From Patiria miniata (taxonomy: Eukaryota > Echinodermata > Asteroidea > Valvatida > Asterinidae), in the NCBI RefSeq assembly GCF_015706575.1, contig NW_024037048.1, positions 12,789,512 to 12,853,511 on the forward strand: a stretch of 64,000 nt of DNA, written 5' to 3'. Below are positions 24,571 to 35,678 of this stretch, piece by piece. Below the pieces are notes generated by a model. It was not told the DNA's origin. It did not search any database and was given only the letters and a program-made list of their open reading frames with translations. How positions within the stretch are numbered: position 1 is the first letter of the stretch; each line of letters starts with the position of its first letter. Made by a program: the position numbers and the translations under genes.

Positions 24571-26125
24571 ACAGGCACATAATGAAGTACCCACAGAGGG
24601 GGCTGGACCTCCTGGTGTGTTTCCGTCTTGGTCGACGGAGCAACTTTCTTCCTTGCAAAAGCGTGATACAGAGTTGGGTTGTGTCTGGGAGTGTTGGAAC
24701 CGGAGGTGGACACCAGGGGAGGTAGTGTCTGATGAACATGGCCAATCACCTAAGATTAAATTATGGCTTGATCAGTGGTCACGTATTGTTGATCGTGACG
24801 GGGTTCTTTGCCGGCGGGTAATTGATCCTATACATGGAGAATTATTCCAGATACTCTTGCCGAAAAGTCTTCGACAGAGAGTATTGCAAGGTTGCCATGA
24901 CGGATGGGGGCACCAGGGAGTTGTCCGGACAAGTTCATTATTAAGGAGACGGGTTTACTGGCCACAAATGACGGCAACCGTTCGTGATTATATTGACCAT
25001 TGCCAGAGGTGTATTACTTCCAAGGTGGCTCAACCGCAGACAAAGGTTCCCATGCGTCATCTGCTGGCATTTCGGCCTTTGGAAGTTCTAGCGGTAGACT
25101 TTGTTAAACTTGACAAGGGTTGCAGGGGATTTGAAGATGTTCTTATAATGACAGATGTATACACAAAGTTTTCGCAAGCAGTACCTTGTAAGGATCAACA
25201 CGCAGTCACAGTTGCTAAAGTGTTAAGGGACCATTGGTTCACAAAGTTTGGTATCCCGAATAGACTCCACAGCGATCAAGGGAGAAATTTTGAGGGGGAT
25301 ATTGTAAGGGAGCTTTGCACCTTGTATGGAATTAAAAAGACGAGAACCACCCCGTACCACCCTGAAGGGAACGGCCAAGCCGAACGCTTTTATCGGACCT
25401 TGTTTGGGTTGATTCGCTCTCTGGATGAGCGTGACAGGCGCAAATGGCCAGATTTACTATCGCATTTAGTTTTTGTGTACAATGCAACACCTCATTGTAC
25501 GACTGGGGTCCCTCCGTACACTTTAATGTTTGGGCGGGAACCTCTGATCCCTTTGGATCAGATGCTAGGAAGGAATGATAGTAATTGGGAGCAGGACTTT
25601 GTTGCTGAACAGGGAGAATTGCTAGATCGTGCTAGGGAGATTGTAAAAGAGAGAGTAACTAAGCGAAATATCCAAAATAAGCAGCGTCACGATAGTAAGC
25701 GTGTCGACAAACCCATACACTGTGGTTCACAGGTGCTTATGAGAAGACTAGCATTTAAAGGTCGTCACAAATTAGCAGATAAATATGAAAAGGTCCCATA
25801 TAAGGTAATTTGGACCAGTGAACATGGGGATGTTTTCCGAATCCGTCCTATTAGAGGTGGACCAGAGCGAATCGTAAATAGGAAATATTTACGACTTGAC
25901 CCTATGGCGGAAATTGATTCTGAGGGTAGTGAGGAATCCAGTTCAGATTCAGATTGGGATGTAATAGAGCAACCCGTAGAACAAGTGTTGGGTCAAAAAC
26001 AACATGGTGTTGGCAGTGATAAAGTAGGGGAGCCAGGTGGCTCTAAGCTGCCTAGACGGTCTCAGAGAATTAATCGGGGCATGAACAGCAACCCATTTCG
26101 ACTGCCCAAGTCAGTTATAAAGTAA
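24571..26125 (+). pseudogene. pol: Gypsy pol, second part: integrase
   Basis: Integrates the DNA copy of the element. The frame is open from the MITE edge to TAA 26123-26125. The zinc-binding HHCC region is visible (HDGWGH...CQRC, about 24895-25010). The catalytic triad is the D in AVDFVKLD, the D in HSDQGRNFE and the E in GNGQAERFYRTL. After the core, PYKVIW and ERIVNRKYLRLDP resemble the C-terminal GPY/F-type module. An acidic serine-rich tail (SEGSEESSSDSDW) follows. No chromodomain is seen. It is separated from the RNase H part only by the nested MITE; an ATG inside the MITE at 24545 opens this frame but is artefactual. Confidence 0.85.
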
Positions 26126-26430
26126 TGTCTATCTACTTTGTTTGAACGCTTGTTGCGTGCTGTACGTTGGGAAGTTACTAAAGGAAAGGCTGGGGTATCC
26201 AGTTTCCGCCTGGTGATCACCCATCTGTCAGCATCAACATGTGTTTGACAGGAAATACAAGAATTTTACAGAGTTATGTAGTATTTTGTAAGTACCTGTA
26301 TGTATAATAGTAACCTGTTTTGATAACTTTCTTTCAGGTGTGTGGAAAGCCTTGTTGCTACTTCGAAGGAAGGTTTGGGGAATCCAGTTTCCTGTAGTGA
26401 CAACTTGGCTAGCCAACATCTCCAGTAATT
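26126..26430 (+). other. Spacer between integrase and SGNH ORF
   Basis: About 300 bases without a gene. It contains a diverged direct repeat (GGTATCCAGTTTCC near 26194 and GGGAATCCAGTTTCC near 26379), just upstream of the SGNH ATG. This may be a splice or subgenomic-start region, but nothing proves it. Confidence 0.4.
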
Positions 26431-27015
26431 ATGGGAGGTTTTGTACTTTTTGGTCACAGTTTCGTAAAGAGAATGAGGAACAGACATGGTTTTGCATATG
26501 AGGTCGAACTGCAGAGAAGCAAAATCCCTATCGCATGTATTGGCGAAGGTGGGTTGACTTTTGACCGGGTCCTGTGTAACCAAGGCCGTTATTTCCGACA
26601 GTTACAGCAATTGCAACCCACAGTATTAATTATTGATTTGGGAACAAACGATCTGTGTTCGGTTGAGCGAACCCCTAGCCAGGTTCACACCTCACTTTGT
26701 AATATGGTGTCTGCTCTTCATAAGTGGGACGTATACCCCGATACTTTGGTGTTTTTACCAGTTTTGCCACGAACCGGGGGGTTGAGAAGCTACCAAGTGT
26801 CATTGCAGACATTTAATAGGAGAGTCATAGATTTCAATGAGCTGTTGGAAAAGTCCACGTTCCTTGAAGATCGATGGTGGGTTTGGCGCCATCGGGGTCT
26901 CAAGAACCCGCGTTTTAGTTTAGATGGGGTGCATCTTAATTCGGAAGGAATGCTACAGTATGAGAGGACACTACGAAAGTTACTTAAGTTTTTCGACTCT
27001 CGTATCTGGTTTTAG
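26431..27015 (+). CDS. SGNH/GDSL-hydrolase-like ORF in the env position of the retrotransposon
   Basis: A 194-residue ORF 305 bases after the integrase stop and inside the 3' end of the element. VLFGHSFVKRM near the start resembles SGNH block I with its nucleophile serine. IDLGTNDLCS matches block III (GxND), and FSLDGVHLNSEGM matches block V (DxxH). The predicted fold is therefore a small esterase/lipase-like hydrolase. There is no signal peptide or membrane span, so it is not an envelope protein. Esterase domains of this kind are known in ORF1 of CR1/L2-type non-LTR elements. In an LTR element its role could be lipid or nucleoprotein handling, which is inference. It is intact. Confidence 0.7.
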   Translation: MGGFVLFGHSFVKRMRNRHGFAYEVELQRSKIPIACIGEGGLTFDRVLCNQGRYFRQLQQLQPTVLIIDLGTNDLCSVERTPSQVHTSLCNMVSALHKWDVYPDTLVFLPVLPRTGGLRSYQVSLQTFNRRVIDFNELLEKSTFLEDRWWVWRHRGLKNPRFSLDGVHLNSEGMLQYERTLRKLLKFFDSRIWF

Positions 27016-27329
27016 CTTCAAGGACACGATTATTAAGCTACATTTGTAACTGATTAGAGTATTCATACATGTAAATTCAAAAGAGGAGTTGTATCATGTA
27101 ACAGAGTATAATGTGTATAGAGTTTATCGAGATTGGATGGATACATAGCAGTACACGTATTCATTTTTATCAATTGTTATTCAAGCTTGTTGTATTTCCA
27201 GTTTTTCCTTGTTTATAATAAGTATGTGTAGTAAGGCAAATAATGTATGCTGTAAAGAAACGACATTTTGATTTTGTTTGATCCTGTGAAAGCATTACTT
27301 TTAACCTTGATCTCCAGGAGTAGATCACC

Positions 27330-27343
27330 CAAGTAGGGGAGTT
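27330..27343 (+). promoter_or_regulatory. Polypurine tract
   Basis: The short purine-rich run AAGTAGGGGAG ends two bases before the 3' LTR, the usual place for plus-strand priming. The sequence from 27016 to here is untranslated. Confidence 0.6.
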
Positions 27344-27716
27344 TGTAGCGAAATAATCTTTTGTCAGGCCATGCATTTTTGTGTTATTATTGCGATCAAG
27401 AGAGGGCGTCAGACAAGACCTATAAAAAGTATCCGTATCTGGGCAGACCCGCCGAGGTCGCCAGGGTCATACGCTAGACAATAAATGATTACAATGTATA
27501 CATTTGGAGGCGCGGGAAAAGAGTACGCGCAACAGGAAAAATGAGTGGCAGAATGATATGTGGAAACATGAGGGAAGTTTCGGCATGATTTTCGGTGGAC
27601 AGAAGCAAAATAAATCAGCTCGACAAGTAAATCACATAGAAGAGTCAGTGGGTATGTTTTCGTTCCAGTTTTATTGAAGCCTATACCCCTTCGCTTCACG
27701 GCAAAATAACACTACA
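27344..27716 (+). repeat. 3' LTR
   Basis: Same length as the left LTR (373 bp), with about four substitutions between them (for example GATATTTGG versus GATATGTGG, and CCTTTGC versus CCTTCGC). It is followed by the TGTA target duplication. Confidence 0.9.
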
Positions 27717-30700
27717 TGTAAAATTGCTGTATTTACATAATTCGCGTCGTGTTTTTTATGTGTGAAAGGAGAGTCATCTATCAAAGCTGTTGCGAGAAAT
27801 AAACACACCTTTGTAAAAGTACTTCTTAATGTAAGGTAAGAATAGCCGCTCACCTGGTGCCTCGATAATGCAGAAACACAACATGACTTCATTGCAACTT
27901 TTATATGCAATATATTCGATATAATTCTGTACGCTAAGTTGACTACTTATATCTGAATATAATATCACACTGCGTAATTTTGCATATTCAAGGCATTCGA
28001 ATCGGAGTTGTATTTGTAGGCCTTACATGATTTTTTTGTACTGTATTAGAAAAAATGAAAGTTATGTGAAAGCATGTCCTCACCATATTTTGGCAGGAGT
28101 GATACTATCCGGTTCGTAAGTGACTGCGTCATATACACGCGCGCGCCCCACTGATCACTAGCGCCCATTGGCTAAGCACTCCAGATGCACTTACTTCCGG
28201 TTCCATTGGTTCCAATGCTACACTATGTGCAGAAGCATGGTCAAGTTGAAATGACGTCACACTTACACACCGGGTAAAGAGAAATGAAATACACTGCAGT
28301 GAATTACACTGCAGTGTTTTGACTCAGTATTACGGAACTGTGAGTAAAGCAAAGAATACAACTCACATCTTTGGAAAAGGCCAGCGCCAGTCTGATTTTC
28401 ATGCAGTGTTAATTGGTTTGTACGATTTAGTTCATCCCACCGTAAACACCTGAAAATGCATCGAGTAATAGCAAACTACACTATTATTGACTTTTGTATA
28501 ATGAGATTTGGGGAAAATCCGAGAGACTCAAATAAAATAGGTTGTAGTCACAACATTGATACCAAAGACAGCAAATGCGGGTGAAAACGAATCTAAACAA
28601 TGCAACAACCAGATAAAACCGTCCAGCGGATATTGACCTGTAAACACCGCCGGTTGGCTCAGGATTATACACGAATACTTCCCAATGTATTTCAAGTATT
28701 ACATTAGAAGTGTCGCTTGTATGATACTTCTAACGATGCAGGGGAACTGTAGCTAAGGTACTTTAAGGTTTGCAAGATGTACCTCATGCTCGCCTTCCTT
28801 CTCATCAGTGTTGAGACTGCATGGCATTGAAAGCGTTCCTCCTAGCAGCGGTGGATTGGAGTTGTTAACAAAGTGGGCGGGGCACTCAGAAAAGACGCCT
28901 CAGATTCCCTGTGGGATAAATTTGAAAACGGAGGATGACAAATATATTCGTTTGTATGCACGTTGACGTCTAGAATTGTTCATCAGTTTAAAAAATTGAT
29001 TTGATGAGGATCCAATGTTTCTCGTCCTCTCTCCTGTTGCATATACAATGTTCGTTCAAATTCGATTCGATTCATTATCGAACAATATTTCAGATAAATC
29101 GTCAGAGTTTGACGAACTGACGAATCTGTCCAGAACCGATCTTACAAACAATTTAGTATTGTTAAATATTCTAACATATTTATGATTGTTTTCATGATGA
29201 TCTGCTAAAAATTAAGACAAATACATTCGCCGTTTGTTAAGGAGGTTGTGGAATGCTCGAAGACATTTCCGTCATTTTCGGGTATATGTAGCCTAAAGTG
29301 TGATGAAATAAAAACGACTATTGTTTCTGTGATAAAATGAGTACAAAAGGTACTTTTGAGAGCTGTTTTTCAAGTCCTGTCATGCCTGTTTCGACCCGAA
29401 CGTGCAATTTGTGTAAAAGTCGTCGTTGCGGGCAGCAAACAAAACACAGTAAATCGTGACGTAATAAACAGGACTCCCGATGCAGAGTAGCATAAACGAG
29501 TCCTGTTTATTACGTCACAATTTACTGTGTTTTGTTTGCTGCCCGCAACGACGACTTTTACACAAATTGCACGTTCGGTCGACACAGGACCTGAAAAATA
29601 GCTCTCAAAAGTACCATTTGTACTCATTTCATGACAGGAACAATAGTCGTTTTTATTTCATCACACCTTAGGCTACATATACCCCAAAAATGACGGAAAT
29701 GTCTTCGAGCATTCCACAACCTCTTTAACTTCGCTATAGTTACACAAAATGGCGAGTTTGTGGATACTCGTTTTTGTGTGCTTTTGATTAAGTGACGTAT
29801 CCCGATTCCTTATCAGTTCTAGAACACAATATTTTAAAAAGACTTGACCAAAATCCTAAGTTATATCTGAAAAAAGAGGATGCCTTTCCAGCCTGCGCTC
29901 TCTGCTAGTCATGCGCACAATAATAACGCCATACACCGTGTCGCACTGTCTGCTAAGTACAAGCTGGAGTATTTCGCAGTCAGACCTAACTAGACTAACT
30001 ACACGTTTTAATAAGTGTGAGACGGAAATTTATCAGGACACAAAAGTGAGTAAAATCCATGAAAATGACAGGTGAAACGAAACAATCTATCCTTGCCAAT
30101 TTGACCAGTATCACCTGTGGATGGGATAAACCCTAACGTATGCACCAGGAAACTAAAGTCGGTTCCCATCGTGTCAAAGTACCTCTCAAGGAAGTAGTTC
30201 AACCAAACCTTTGTTAAACTTGACACCGTCTTTGTAGTGCTTCTATAATACAGTCAGTGTTTACTTCATCGAAACCAATGTAGATTAGTATTTGTCCAGC
30301 ACTCCAGCAGTTGAATACACGTATTGTTAATATCGCCAGTTTGCTCCCGGAAGCGATATTTATTTGCCCTGCAGTTGAATATGCGTAATGTTAATAGCGT
30401 GAGTTGACTCACGGAAACAACTTGTGGTAATTCGTAGCTGGAGTCGCTCCCATAATGATGACATACCTTAGCAATTATATTTGCTTCGAGCTAAACAACA
30501 GTGACTTCACCTGTACATAATAAGTCATGTTTTGTAAATGTGTACACTCCGATAGACTTCTCTTTCTACTGCATGTGGAGTTGAACATTTTGGGTTTTGC
30601 GAGTGTAGGCTCAGCCGTTCATCACGGACACTCCTCTGTTGGTTGTCTCCAGTTATTTCTACACACCTCTTGTCAGTCGGGTAGACAACTCGATCCTTAG

Positions 30701-32905
30701 CTTCGTGATTTATCCAGACATGCTGGGTTTATTGCCAGAAAACGTTTTTGCTATCTCGTAATGCTGGCATTATAAAAACAACAGAACCGGAGCATAACTG
30801 AAAACTAGACAGAGAGATTACGGCGTGTCATGACGAAATACTGAATTTCTATGGATTCATAAGTTGTTTTACGGAAATTTAACGGTGAGAAAGATTAGGA
30901 CTACACTCTCTTTATAAAGGAATTGTATTCGGATATAAATGGAAAACAGTACAAGTCTACCAGACATTTAAATTTATCAAAGTAAAACAGAAAGTTCTTT
31001 AAAATAATAGTCAACAATAAAAGGGAAAATTCACTGTGAATTGGATTTGTTTTCGTCACAACTAGATTTCTTGTCGGTCTCAAGAACTATAGAAACCAGT
31101 CAGTAATTAAAAAAAAATATTTTGTTCATCACAGTAACAACTTACACTGAGTGTACCGTCAACTGAGCGAGTTCACCAACCGTTCAGGGAACTGTTAAAA
31201 AGACCTTGAGTTTCAACACCCGGAAACGAAACCCCAAAATTTGTACAAACTCAGCTTCGGCAACTTAACAAATGATGATCGTTGGCCCATGAAGAAACAT
31301 TTCTATTTAACATGTTTTTCTATCAATATGTGTATACAGTACTGCACTGCGGTCATGTTGCTGTGGCTATGGGCTGAGTGGTAGAGTGATCATTTAACAA
31401 ACATGAAGAACTTTCATTGGAGTACCGACCGCAGCATCAGTCACTCAACTTTTGCTCTTTAGACTAAGCAGAGGGATCGTGAGGAGAATCACGTCGCACT
31501 CCTGAGACAGCCTTAACTATATCTGCAACTAACTGCTCTGCGTCTAGCCCATTAGCACGGTTACTTGTTGCGGATAACGCAATTGTCACATCAAGCTCTG
31601 TTAAAGATGTGACTGCTTTCGTACAATCCAATATTTTGAAGTGTCACAAACTATTTTCTGAGTGCTAGTGATTCAACCTACACTATCAGGTACGTTTGAT
31701 ATATTGAATTAATAACTTTTCCCCACAGCTTCAAACAGTCGTCAGTCGTTGGTTATTCCACAGTCTAGTAGAATATAAATTATTAACGAGGAAGAATGAA
31801 TGGGGAATTACGGGCGTAGACTAAATGTGGAATTCTACACCGTTTTGCACTTAAGAGGGCCAGCGGTAAACAGATGGACTGTACGAACCTGCTTTCAGTC
31901 AAAATATATCGATAGGCCCTAAGGGTTACATTTAAGATTTAATCTGTATAGAACATCAACGAAAAGAGGTCACGATTAATTGACAAAAAGGACGACAACA
32001 TTTCGGTTTAATATCCAGCTTTAAAGACATTCAACATCTCAAGCCTTCGAGATATTTTTTTTAGACTGGAATTTCCAGTTTCTTCAGAATAATTCTCCTC
32101 AATTTTGCCAGCATTGTAAAAATGTTCATGAAAGTCACGTGACATTAAACTTTGTATGCACATGTATAACATTTTATATTTGATAAAGGTATTCCTTGGT
32201 TTGTGTTTTCACAGGCCAATTTTTCTTAAAAAGAAACAAAAGCCCCGTTTGAACAAAATCCAAGTTTTAAAGGTGTTGCTACCCTTGTTAACGGTTCTCC
32301 ACCATTAATATTGTTGCAGCTCGATAGTTTTTGGTAAGGCCCACGAAGTAGTAGATCCGGGTGCTGAATAATCGAAGAACCGAGTATGACATTAACTATC
32401 CAGTTCATCGATGTTAACCAGATATCATTGTGAATTCCGAACTAATATTTCTTAAAGACGAGCAACAGCCAACTGCTTTTGGATATCACAACAAAACATT
32501 TTCCATTTTCCTTTCCACGAAGGTGGAAATAGTTGTGTGGTGTTTTTTTTAAGAACGATACAAACAATGAAATCGACATCCAGTCCTATTTTTGGATTTT
32601 GTTTTGTCTCTTCAATCATAAAAGTATTTAATTTTCACCCTTTCCTATGTTTTTCAGGTAAACGAACGAGAATTTTTTTTTCTTGACATTTCTAGGCTCT
32701 GAACAAGGGTCCGAAAGATCAGATCTGGACATTCGTTTCATAACCAGAAATTGACTTTGTGCAAAACCAACAGTCAGAACGTTTGTAAAAAAAAGTCATT
32801 TAGAAATAAGGAGAACCATCATTTATCTGTAAATCTTTTCATTGTATGGATTCCCTTACTGTACTGTAAACCTTGGTAATTTTTATTTATCTATTTTTTT
32901 TACAG
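27717..32905. other. Intergenic region upstream of gene B
   Basis: No convincing coding sequence on either strand. It contains the foldback at 29241-29724, a GC-richer patch with a CCATTGGC box and CGCGCGCG near 28130-28180, and a poor two-copy repeat (GCAGTTGAATA...) at about 30308-30410. The stretch ends in a pyrimidine-rich acceptor (TTTTTTTTACAG, 32894-32905) before gene B's first coding exon, so a non-coding first exon and promoter should lie somewhere in this region. Confidence 0.45.
29241..29724. mobile_element. 484-bp foldback element flanked by TTAA
   Basis: Two arms of about 230 bases form an almost perfect inverted repeat; the ends are GGAGGTTGTGGAATGCTCG and its complement. The loop (about 29476-29500) is short. 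TTAA is present at both edges (29237-29240 and 29725-29728), as for TTAA-targeting transposons. It has no coding capacity. Transcription would yield a long double-stranded RNA. Confidence 0.8.
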
Positions 32906-35678
32906 TCTGTGGCTATAGACTTTTCTCTATGACCCACTGCATTGTACAAAGCGGTGCATTGCCATCTCAAACATCCCGTGAACTAAATATTATGGAGTCT
33001 TGTAGGAGACACTCCACCCTCCTGTGGGCAATTGCTCTGTCTTGGAGCGTCATCTGCATAAATGTTTTTATCACATCAGCTGAGTGGCACGGAGACCTGT
33101 CAGACTATGAGTTGGCCAGCTTTGACAATCCTGATATTTTGGATAAAACTCAAAGACGTGCATCAAAGTTCAACCATTTGACCTTGAGTGACCATGGCGA
33201 TGTGTATGTTGGGGCTGTCAATTGGTTGTACAGGTTGGACGGTAGTTTGGAAGAGATACAGAATGTTTCAACCTGTAATGACAGCAGGTCGGATAGTGTG
33301 ATGCCCTGCCAGCTTACAAATAACTACAACAAGATACTGGTAGTTGACAGTACCCGGCCAAACAGTTTGATAACCTGTGGCGGTGTGTATGATGGTATTT
33401 GTCAGTTACGGCAGTTACAGGATATCAGGAACGTGATGATGGAGTCGGTTCCTTACGTTGCTGGGTTTGAGGGTGCAACTACTGTTGGTCTGGTAGCTCC
33501 AGGAGAAGATGGGCAAAAAATGCTTTATGTGGTTGTTACTTATACTGGTGAAAATACTTTTTCCAGTTTTCCCTTTCCAGCAATTTCAAGAAGAGACCTT
33601 AGAAAAATCCCATTGTTGTCGGCATCTTTTGAAAGGGATTCCGTCTCTTTTAGTTCAACTGCAGAAACAGCATCGTTTCGAATTAGGTACGTTTTAGGAT
33701 TAGTCCATGGTATATTTACCTATTTTGTTGCCTCCCAAAGCGAGGATATGAATTCCAACCGATTTGTTTCTAAGATAAGCAGAGTCTGTCAAGGCGGTCC
33801 AAACCTAGACGCTTATACAGAAATTACCCTACAGTGCAGTGGATCAGATGGCAGTGTGTACAGCTTGGTGCAAGCAGCTCACTTTGGACCAGCAGGACCT
33901 GATCTAGCGACATCATTGGGTCTCCATGCAGACGAGCAGGTGCTGTATGCTGTGTTTGCCAAGAACCAAGGAGCTCCGGGTACCAGTGATGTACCCATCG
34001 ATCAATCAGCATTGTGTGTGTACACGATGACGGATATCTTGGCTGCCTTCAGAGAAGCAGTGCGGGGATGTATTCAGGATGGGAACAATAATGACAATGG
34101 GCCAAACAAGATCGACTATTTGGAGGGTTCTTTTTGCAGAAGATTCGCGGTGAGTACAGACGAATATTAAGAAAGATGTTTCATTTTCCCAGCAATATAA
34201 ATTGTATTCACTTTTAAATGACACATTTAACTTAAAATCCACCAACATTTAGTTATTGAATGATTTCTTCACAAATTTCGAATTATTGGTTGCCAGGCAT
34301 TAGTTTGGCTCTCACAGAGCGGATTATTTGTGCCTTTTTGGAGAGAGTAAGGTATGCATATATACGTTGCGCATACTACAAAATCAAAAGGCGGATTACT
34401 TGTACTTTTGTGGCGTAAATCCAACCCATCTCAACTCAACCCAACGCAAATGCACAGGTTGCCTAACCTAAAATAAAATCTTCCAGAGTTGTCTTAGTCA
34501 TTGCAAATCATTTAATCACTATATACGTGCAAAATATGCTGCTATTTCACAACAACGAGTGAATATAGAACAGCAAGAGGAAAAACTGCAAAATAGTATA
34601 AAATGTATCATTTTGACAACGTATCGACGCCTCCATCTTTCCAGATGGGGACCAGGTCCAGTGTGCGCTTCTTTGCCATCGCTATTCTGTTCTTGATGTC
34701 TGCTACTCTGTAGGCACAACGGTTCAAACTGTTTCTTTCTGCAATCATTGTGCAAACTATAGGTTGAACCATGGAGGACGGTTGAACAAGGCAACTTTCT
34801 TAACAGTCCCCTGGCTGATACATCAATAAACACGCTAAAGCAATCATTCTCGTTTCATCAACGACTATCCTGGAACTTCCTGGATTAATGTGTCTTGATA
34901 ACTGGCACTGCCGAACCACGATATTGTTTTAACTGTTTAAATCATGTTTCTTGTTTCTACTTTCGTTATAGATTGACATTCTGGATCGCTATCTCTGCAT
35001 ACCCACGACCAGTGATAATAATACGCCACTATTCAAGTACGCCAAGGGCATAGCCCCCGTTCCATCCACGGCAATTCTAGAGCTGCCTGGTACTCTCATG
35101 TCATCCATCATAACCACTACTGAAGTCAACTACACCATCGCTTTAATCGGAACATCGAGGGGAAATCTACTTAAGGTAAATTATCCCTAATCAATTGAAA
35201 TGTATGACTAAAGGTGTCGTAGAGCCTAAATTGGACAGTTTAGAAACAGTTTTATTTCAAACCATTTCGTTTACGCCCCTTGCACTTGAGACTTTAGTTT
35301 TTAGCACGATGCATTGATTCTCGAAAGTTATTGATTTTTTTAAAATGAGAAATAATAAGCCATATTTTTGGTCTCTCTCAATAAACTGGCTTGCATGAAC
35401 GACGATGCTTAAGCATACACTCAAGGCAAGCAGTGCATGCCGGGTTGACCATATGTTAATATCCATAAAGCCATGTGAAACTTCTTAACTCTCTATGTAC
35501 AATGTAGGTGTAAACAGATGTATTAAGGTCCTTTGTGTCATCTTGTCGTTAGGTTCACATGGAAAGTAACACTACCAGCCGACTTTATGAACGCATTAGC
35601 GTTGATACCAGTCCAGTTCTGCCAGATGTCAAGGTTAATGAATCAACACGTGTACTATTTCTCTTGACGGAACAAAAG
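32906..35678 (+). CDS. Gene B exons 1-3: signal peptide and Sema domain
   Basis: I choose ATG 32992 (MESCRRH) because a hydrophobic signal sequence follows at once (LLWAIALSWSVICINVFI). An in-frame ATG at 32929 is a weaker option. The Sema beta-propeller starts at FNHLTLSDHGDVYVGAVNWL, matching the FNHL...VYVGAVN pattern of plexins, followed by C...C pairs (MPCQLTNNYNKILVVD, LITCGGVYDGICQLR). The 1244-bp exon 1 carries most of the propeller; exons 34972-35175 (IDILDRYLCI) and 35553-35678 (YERISVDTSP) complete it. No obvious multibasic furin site of the Met type is seen, though RRDLRK is present. Confidence 0.85.

Larger units (their letters stand above)
19077..27716 (+). mobile_element. Complete Ty3/Gypsy-type LTR retrotransposon
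   Basis: The 8,640-bp element has 373-bp LTRs, a 4-bp target duplication TGTA (19073-19076 and 27717-27720), a primer-binding site just inside the left LTR and a purine tract before the right LTR. Gene order is gag, protease, reverse transcriptase, RNase H, integrase and an extra SGNH-like ORF. Integrase after RNase H identifies Ty3/Gypsy order. The LTRs differ at only about four positions, so insertion was recent. Coding is broken by two reading-frame changes around 21.39-21.54 kb and by a nested MITE at 24053-24566. It sits in sense orientation between genes A and B. Confidence 0.9.

Noticed and set aside
28778..28831. Short ORF starting MYLMLAFLLISVET, like a signal peptide
   Set aside because: Only 17 codons, with no donor site and no continuing exon recognised.
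31355..31450. tRNA-like GGGCTGAGTGGTAGAGTG stretch
   Set aside because: No B box (GGTTCGANTCC) at the right distance; chance A-box resemblance.
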